NCBI GenBank assembly: GCA_964625145.1
Contig: CAZVAQ010000115.1
Location: 1 to 10,898, forward strand
DNA: 10,898 bases
Direction: 5' to 3'
Source: CAYTRP01 sp964625145
GTDB taxonomy: Bacteria; Sumerlaeota; Sumerlaeia; SLMS01; JAHLLQ01
The notes under the pieces are model-generated. The model was not told the origin of the DNA. It ran no database searches and saw only the letters and a program-made list of their open reading frames with translations. A program made the position numbers and the translations under genes. Shown one piece after another: positions 6,637-10,898 of the stretch; the stretch's first letter is position 1, and every line of letters begins with the position of its first letter.

Positions 6637-8379
6637 ATGCACCTGCATTCAGCCCGCAATCCCATCGCCGCCCGCTGGACACTTCGCCCGACCGATACCG
6701 GACTTGCCAACCGGCTTGCGGCCAGCTTGAAGCTGCATCCGGTGGTGGCACGCGTGCTGGCTTCCCGCGGAGTGGGGGAGGGCGAGGAGTGCGACAACTT
6801 CCTGGCGCCGCAACTGGCCACATTGCGCGATCCCTTCGAGCTGCACGGCATGGATACTGCCGTCGCTCGCGTGTTGGTCGCGCTGCAGAAGGGCGAGAAG
6901 ATAGCAGTCTTCGGTGATTACGATGTCGACGGGATCTGCTCGACGGCCGTCATGGTCCTGACGCTGCGGCTGCTGGGTTCTGATCCTGTCGTTTTCATCC
7001 CGCACCGCGTGCACGATGGCTACGGCGTCAGCACCTCGCGACTTTCGGAGATTGCCGCGCAGGGGGTGACGTTGGTCATCACCGTCGACACGGGCATCAC
7101 GGCGATTGACGAGGTGGAGCACGCGCGCACGCTGGGCATGGACGTGATCGTGACCGATCACCACATAGCGGGCGAGGCCTTGCCGGGTGCGCACGCGGTG
7201 GTGAATCCGAACCTGCCCGGGCGGGAATACGCCGGCGGCGCGCTGTGCGGAGTTGGCGTGGCGTTCAAGCTGGCTCATGGCCTGCTGAAGGGAGCGAAGC
7301 ACGATTCTCTCGCCGCCCGCGCCTTCCTGAAATCGCTCCTCGACCTTGTGGCGCTCGGCACGATTGCCGACGTCGTGCCGCTGCGCGGTGAGAATCGCGT
7401 CTTCGCGCGGCATGGTTTGGAGAACCTGCGCCAGAGCCAGCGCCCCGGCATCCAGGCGCTCATGGAGGTTGCCCGCGTCCGCGTGGATCGCCTCAACGCC
7501 GAGCACGTCGGCTTTGTGCTGGGGCCCCGTCTTAATGCCGCAGGCCGGACGGATCATGCCATCACGGCGCTGGAGCTGCTCCTGACCGATTCACAGGAGC
7601 GCGCAGTGGAGATCGCCAACTACCTGGATGCGCTCAATCGCCGCCGTCGCGACGAGGAGAAAGAGATACTCACCGCCAGCCTTGCGCTCGCCGACGAGCA
7701 GATCAATCGTGGCGAGGATGCGTTCCTTGTGGTGGCGGGGAAGACTTATCACCTCGGCGTGGTTGGTATTGTTGCCGCGCGGCTGGCGGAGAAGTTCCAC
7801 CTGCCCGCGGTGGTCATGCGCATCGAGGAAGCCGTTGCACGCGGCAGCGCCCGTTCCATCCCCGGCTTCGACGTGCACCAGGCCCTTGGCGCGGTGGAGG
7901 AGTACCTCATTGGATTTGGCGGACATGCGGCCGCCGCCGGTGTGCGTGTGGAATCCGGTCGCGTCCCTGATTTCCGCGGCGCGATCAACGATTACGCCCG
8001 CATGATCTTTGCGCAGCACGACCTGAGTCCCGAGCGCCTGATCGATGCGGAGCTCGCCGCCGGCGAATTCGAATGGGGCCTGTGGAAGGACTTGCAGCGC
8101 CTGCAGCCTTTCGGAGAGTCCAACCCCGAACCCGTCTTCCTGATGCGGTCGCTGCGCGCGTCAGGCGCGCCGCGCATCGTCGGCACCGGGCACCTGCGCG
8201 TGCGCCTGCAAACGGGAGGTTATTCCTTCCAGGCAATCGGCTTCAACATGGCCGACCGCATTGGGTTGATGGACGATCCCTCGGCGGAGGTGGACGCGCT
8301 GTTCCGTCCGTCGGTCAACGAATGGAACGGACAGACGACGCTGGAGATGAGCCTGGTCGATTTGCGGCCGGCGGTTTAG
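6637..8379 (+). CDS. recJ: Single-stranded-DNA-specific exonuclease RecJ
   Basis: RecJ degrades single-stranded DNA 5' to 3' in recombinational repair, mismatch repair and fork processing, using two Mn/Mg ions. At 580 residues the length is typical. DHH-domain motifs appear in order: GDYDVDG (about 93-99), HDGYG (126-130), TVDTG (149-153) and DHH (174-176), then GGALCGVGVAFKL and LGTIADVVPLRGENR (about 240-254). LGPRLNAAGR follows at about 295-304. The DHHA1 domain carries YHLGVVGIVAARLAEKF (about 371-387), GSARSI (403-408) and GGHAAAAG (428-435). The C-terminal RecJ OB region shows LQPFGESNPEPVF and ends in SLVDLRPAV. All metal-binding residues I can check are present. No Shine-Dalgarno sequence precedes ATG 6637, and no other in-frame ATG, GTG or TTG is seen nearby upstream. 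It ends 16 bp before the convergent NHL gene with no terminator between them. Its link to the upstream genes is probably positional only. Confidence 0.97.
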   Translation: MHLHSARNPIAARWTLRPTDTGLANRLAASLKLHPVVARVLASRGVGEGEECDNFLAPQLATLRDPFELHGMDTAVARVLVALQKGEKIAVFGDYDVDGICSTAVMVLTLRLLGSDPVVFIPHRVHDGYGVSTSRLSEIAAQGVTLVITVDTGITAIDEVEHARTLGMDVIVTDHHIAGEALPGAHAVVNPNLPGREYAGGALCGVGVAFKLAHGLLKGAKHDSLAARAFLKSLLDLVALGTIADVVPLRGENRVFARHGLENLRQSQRPGIQALMEVARVRVDRLNAEHVGFVLGPRLNAAGRTDHAITALELLLTDSQERAVEIANYLDALNRRRRDEEKEILTASLALADEQINRGEDAFLVVAGKTYHLGVVGIVAARLAEKFHLPAVVMRIEEAVARGSARSIPGFDVHQALGAVEEYLIGFGGHAAAAGVRVESGRVPDFRGAINDYARMIFAQHDLSPERLIDAELAAGEFEWGLWKDLQRLQPFGESNPEPVFLMRSLRASGAPRIVGTGHLRVRLQTGGYSFQAIGFNMADRIGLMDDPSAEVDALFRPSVNEWNGQTTLEMSLVDLRPAV

Positions 8380-8395
8380 ATTTCAGAGAGAGCCC

Positions 8396-9556
8396 CTAAC
8401 GTCTGTGAATCAGCACCAGGCCGCGTTCGCGGTCTGCGATCATCAGGCTTCCCCTGCTGTCGATGCTCAGGCCGGTCGGCGTGATGGGCACTTCGACATC
8501 GCCTTGCCACACGGCATCGGGTATATCGTCCGCAGCGCTGGAATAATGCAGCACGCGGTGGTTTCCCGTGTCCGCGACATACAAACCACCGGGCCCAAAC
8601 TCGACTGCTTCCGGACTGTTCAACGCGTTGCGTTCGGCGTCTGCGCGATTCGCGGCGGCTGATTCGAAGTCACCGCCCTGTCCCAACACGGCGATGGCCG
8701 CGTCATCATCGGAGCGCGTGTCGAACAGGAGGACGCGATGATTTCCCGCGTCGGCCACGGCCATCAGGCCGTTTGCCCCCATGGCAATGCCCGCGGGGAA
8801 TGACAAGGAGCGCGCGGAGACCTCGCCGCCGGCGTTTGTTTCGCCGCGGTCGAAGGCGCCGCCTTGTCCCCACACGCGGTCGGGCACGCCATCGCCGTGT
8901 GCGCCGCCGGGCACGCGCAGGATCCGATGATTTCCCGAATCGGCGATGTAGAGGTTTCCCTCCTCGTCGAGCGTCACGCCGCGCGGCATGTTCAGGCGCA
9001 TGGCGCTTGGCGCATCTGCCACACTGGCTTCCCAATCATCCTGACCAAACATCCACGTCGCCACCGGTTCGTCGAGAAACGGTTGCCGATAGTAGACCAC
9101 CCGGTTGTTGCCGAGGTCGGCGATGTATAGTCCGCCTTCCTTGTCGACGGCCAACGCCATGGGCTCGTTGAGTCCGCTGCGCCCGGCGCGCTTCTCGCCC
9201 GTGATGCCCAGCACAAAGTCTGGCGCGGATTGAGAGTCTGTTCCATCGGTCAGCAAGTAACCTGCGACGCGGTGGTTGTCGCTGTCCGCGACCCACAGCA
9301 CATCGGGGCTAAGAGACCGCTCCACCGCCAGGCCGTGCGGGTTGAGCAACGGGACTGCCCCGTTGGCCTGTGCCCCGCCCAGGACTCTCCAGACGTCGCG
9401 CGTCGGCAACGCGTCGCCGGGGATCTCCATCATGCTGAGCATCCGCGGTGAGGGCCGATTGTAGGTCGGGCTGTAGGCGATCAACGTCACCAAGGCTGTC
9501 ACCGCCAGCAACAGAAGCAGCACCACGCTGATGATGAAGGTGAAGGGTCTGTTCAT
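8396..9556 (-). CDS. Membrane-anchored NHL-repeat six-bladed beta-propeller protein
   Basis: The 386-residue protein starts with a short basic tip and one hydrophobic segment (about residues 7-28, FIISVVLLLLLAVTALVTLI), so it is an N-terminally anchored or secreted protein with its bulk outside the cytoplasm. Six NHL repeats follow, each with an ADxGNHRV-like hairpin: VADSDNHRV (about 89-97), IADLGNNRV, IADSGNHRI, VADAGNHRV, VADTGNHRV and a degenerate sixth, IADRERGLV. Repeats are spaced at roughly 50-65 residues and joined by linkers such as VWGQGGAF and VLGQGGDF. Six blades are enough to close a propeller. NHL propellers usually bind proteins, RNA or ligands, or serve as lyases; the two-His metal site and catalytic residues of peptidylglycine lyases are not evident, so no reaction is proposed. 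No ribosome-binding sequence precedes the ATG. It is divergent from the DUF2961 gene and convergent with recJ. Confidence 0.9.
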   Translation of the reverse strand: MNRPFTFIISVVLLLLLAVTALVTLIAYSPTYNRPSPRMLSMMEIPGDALPTRDVWRVLGGAQANGAVPLLNPHGLAVERSLSPDVLWVADSDNHRVAGYLLTDGTDSQSAPDFVLGITGEKRAGRSGLNEPMALAVDKEGGLYIADLGNNRVVYYRQPFLDEPVATWMFGQDDWEASVADAPSAMRLNMPRGVTLDEEGNLYIADSGNHRILRVPGGAHGDGVPDRVWGQGGAFDRGETNAGGEVSARSLSFPAGIAMGANGLMAVADAGNHRVLLFDTRSDDDAAIAVLGQGGDFESAAANRADAERNALNSPEAVEFGPGGLYVADTGNHRVLHYSSAADDIPDAVWQGDVEVPITPTGLSIDSRGSLMIADRERGLVLIHRR

Positions 9557-9723
9557 GGCGGCCGGGGTGCCAGTGGGGGGGGACTTCGTTCAGACCAACG
9601 AACAATGCAATGGCGCGGCCATGGCGTCAATCGCCGCCCATCATCGCCGTTGCCTCCTGCCCTCGGGCGGACCATAAGGCCGCAACCATCTGACAACCCG
9701 TCACCACCGGAGGTTCGCCCCCC
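9557..9723. promoter_or_regulatory. Divergent spacer between the NHL and DUF2961 genes, with a possible promoter
   Basis: The 167-bp spacer has no gene I can support. On the plus strand TTGCCT (9650-9655) and CATAAG (9673-9678), 17 bp apart, each match four of six positions of the sigma-70 consensus and could drive the DUF2961 gene. GGAGG at 9709-9713, ten bases before ATG 9724, is a clear ribosome binding site. A run of eight G (9575-9582) lies about 20 bp in front of the NHL start and could vary in length. No promoter for the NHL gene is apparent. Confidence 0.3.
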
Positions 9724-10824
9724 ATGACAATGCCGCCCATCTCCCCCCTGGCCGGTGGCCTCGGCCATTTGCTGCAGGTCCACGACGCGGAAACCCGCTC
9801 CATCAGCGCCGAGAACTGGACCGGCGAGAAGGGCAAGGGCGGCATGGCCACCGAGGGCTGCAGCACCGACGCGGCGCGCGACCTCGGCCAAGGGTGGAAG
9901 GTCTCGCCCGCGTTCTTCCTGAAGGGAAATCAGACGTTCACCATCGCAGATATTGAAGGGTCCGGCGTCATCCAACACATCTGGATCACCGTGCCGCTGA
10001 CGGCGCTGCGGCGGATCGTGCTGCGGATGTATTGGGACGGCGAGGAGACGCCGTCCGTGGAGGTTCCCATTGGCGATTTCTTCGGACAATGCTGGGACCA
10101 GCACGCGCAACTGACCAGCATCCCCATCTGTGTGAACACGGTCGGGGGATTGAACAGCTATTGGCCGCTGCCGTTCTCCAGTCGCGCGCGCATCACGTTG
10201 GAGAACATGACCGAGGACGAGGTGCCGGTCTACTTCCAGATCACTTACCAACTCTGCAAGGTGGAGCCGGGCACCGTGCGTTTCCACGGCCAGTTCCGCC
10301 GCAACAACCCGCTGCCCTACAAGGAAGTGCACACGCTGCTGGATGGGGTGAAGGGAACGGGGCACTACGTCGGTTGCACGATGGCGTGGCAGACGAACAA
10401 CAAGGGATGGTGGGGCGAGGGGGAGATCAAGTTCTACATGGACGGCGACCGGGAGTTCCCCACCATCTGTGGCACCGGGACGGAGGACTACTTCGGCGGC
10501 GCGTATTGCTTCGAGCACCCCAAGGGGCAGTACCAGACGTACACGACGCCGTACCTGGGCTTTCACCAATGCATTGCCGGCGACGCGTTCTACGCGCACG
10601 GCAAGCGGTTTGGGCTGTACCGGTGGCACATTCTGGATCCGATCCACTTCAAGCGCGACCTGCGCGTGACGATGCAGGCGCTGGGTTGGCGGACGGCGGT
10701 GGGCGGGAAGTATCGCTACCTGCCGCTGCAGGACGACATCTCCTCCGCGGCGTTCTGGTACCAGACGGAGCCCCACGCGGCGTTTCCGGCGCTGCCGGGG
10801 TGGGAGGGGTTGGAGGTTAATTGA
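9724..10824 (+). CDS. DUF2961 / GH172 family glycoside hydrolase-like protein
   Basis: This 366-residue protein shows the hallmark sequence of DUF2961. SISAENWTGEKGKGG lies near the N-terminus, then SGVIQHIWITV, VGGLNSYWPLPFSSRARI (about 140-156) and GWWGEGEIKFYMDGD (about 228-242). PTICGTGTEDYFGGAY follows (about 246-261), then TTPYLGFHQCIAGDAFY and a final DDISSAAFWYQTEPH. The family was reclassified as GH172 after members were shown to be difructose-dianhydride/alpha-fructofuranosidase and D-arabinofuranosidase enzymes with a jelly-roll fold. As I recall it, the catalytic glutamates fall in the GEGE and GTGTED motifs, here Glu232/234 and Glu254, all present. No signal peptide is visible, so a cytoplasmic location is likely, and the substrate would be an imported or intracellular furanoside. 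There is no adjacent sugar transporter or other glycosidase in view to narrow this. The start has a strong GGAGG site ten bases upstream. Confidence 0.92.
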   Translation: MTMPPISPLAGGLGHLLQVHDAETRSISAENWTGEKGKGGMATEGCSTDAARDLGQGWKVSPAFFLKGNQTFTIADIEGSGVIQHIWITVPLTALRRIVLRMYWDGEETPSVEVPIGDFFGQCWDQHAQLTSIPICVNTVGGLNSYWPLPFSSRARITLENMTEDEVPVYFQITYQLCKVEPGTVRFHGQFRRNNPLPYKEVHTLLDGVKGTGHYVGCTMAWQTNNKGWWGEGEIKFYMDGDREFPTICGTGTEDYFGGAYCFEHPKGQYQTYTTPYLGFHQCIAGDAFYAHGKRFGLYRWHILDPIHFKRDLRVTMQALGWRTAVGGKYRYLPLQDDISSAAFWYQTEPHAAFPALPGWEGLEVN

Positions 10825-10898
10825 CTTCAAAGTAGCACGGCCATCATCCATTCCGAGGAGCACAAGTACTGGTACGACTACGTCGGCCGGCGCATCCT
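10825..10898 (+). other. Coding-like stretch without a visible start, running off the window
   Basis: After the DUF2961 stop codon the same frame stays open to the window end and reads ...TAIIHSEEHKYWYDYVGRRI. In the last 18 full codons nearly all third positions are G or C and the composition is aromatic and charged, like a real protein. No ATG, GTG or TTG occurs in this frame after the stop. It may be the front of the next gene with an unusual start, a frameshifted gene, or the remnant of one. The family is not recognisable from this much sequence. Confidence 0.3.

Noticed and set aside
8380..8395. Terminator between the convergent recJ and NHL genes
   Set aside because: The 16-bp gap (TTTCAGAGAGAGCCCC) has no stem-loop or T-run; termination must use another mechanism or lie inside the genes.
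9553..10863. 436-codon minus-strand open frame opposite the DUF2961 gene
   Set aside because: It is a shadow of a well-supported gene, with repetitive Arg/Val/Leu composition and no recognisable domain.
1..10898. Defence island, prophage, CRISPR array, tRNA or toxin-antitoxin pair
   Set aside because: No nuclease or helicase other than RecJ, no integrase, no regularly spaced direct repeats and no tRNA-like cloverleaf were seen on either strand. RecJ here has the normal housekeeping architecture.

Overview
The window is GC-rich (third codon positions strongly G/C) bacterial DNA with eight recognisable coding stretches. It has no RNA genes, CRISPR array, transposase, integrase or obvious phage or plasmid genes. 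The gene set is a WbpA-type nucleotide-sugar dehydrogenase, a GT-C membrane glycosyltransferase, a Thermus-type isocitrate dehydrogenase with a C-terminal domain, a DUF819 membrane protein, RecJ, an NHL beta-propeller and a DUF2961/GH172 protein. Together with dispersed GC-rich inverted repeats, this suggests an environmental bacterium of the PVC superphylum or a neighbouring candidate phylum (Hydrogenedentota or Sumerlaeota type). That placement is an inference from gene families; the window holds no phylogenetic marker beyond RecJ and Icd.

Layout, left to right. Positions 3-83 carry the C-terminal tail of a plus-strand gene. Positions 84-294 are non-coding and hold a ~199 bp imperfect inverted repeat between two convergent genes. 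Positions 295-1626 (minus) encode the UDP-N-acetylhexosamine 6-dehydrogenase. A ~100 bp divergent spacer separates it from the GT-C glycosyltransferase (1733-3652, plus). The isocitrate dehydrogenase (3727-5181) and the DUF819 transporter-like protein (5327-6541) follow on the same strand, separated by inverted arrays of a 7-bp repeat that contain the transporter's ribosome binding site. recJ (6637-8379) ends only 16 bp from the convergent NHL-repeat protein (8396-9556, minus). A 167 bp divergent spacer leads to the DUF2961/GH172 protein (9724-10824, plus). The last ~70 bp look coding but have no visible start codon.

How the genes relate. The dehydrogenase and the glycosyltransferase plausibly share a role in surface glycan synthesis: one makes an activated uronic acid, the other transfers sugar from a lipid carrier outside the membrane. 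Isocitrate dehydrogenase (TCA cycle), RecJ (repair) and the others look like independent housekeeping or metabolic genes rather than one operon.

I found no convincing new multi-gene system. The best leads are the NAD-type cofactor residues (Asp-Ile...Ala) in a Thermus-type isocitrate dehydrogenase, the heptad repeats that could fold over the DUF819 ribosome binding site, the large inverted repeat at 93-291, and the two mirrored Asn/Gly motifs of the DUF819 protein.
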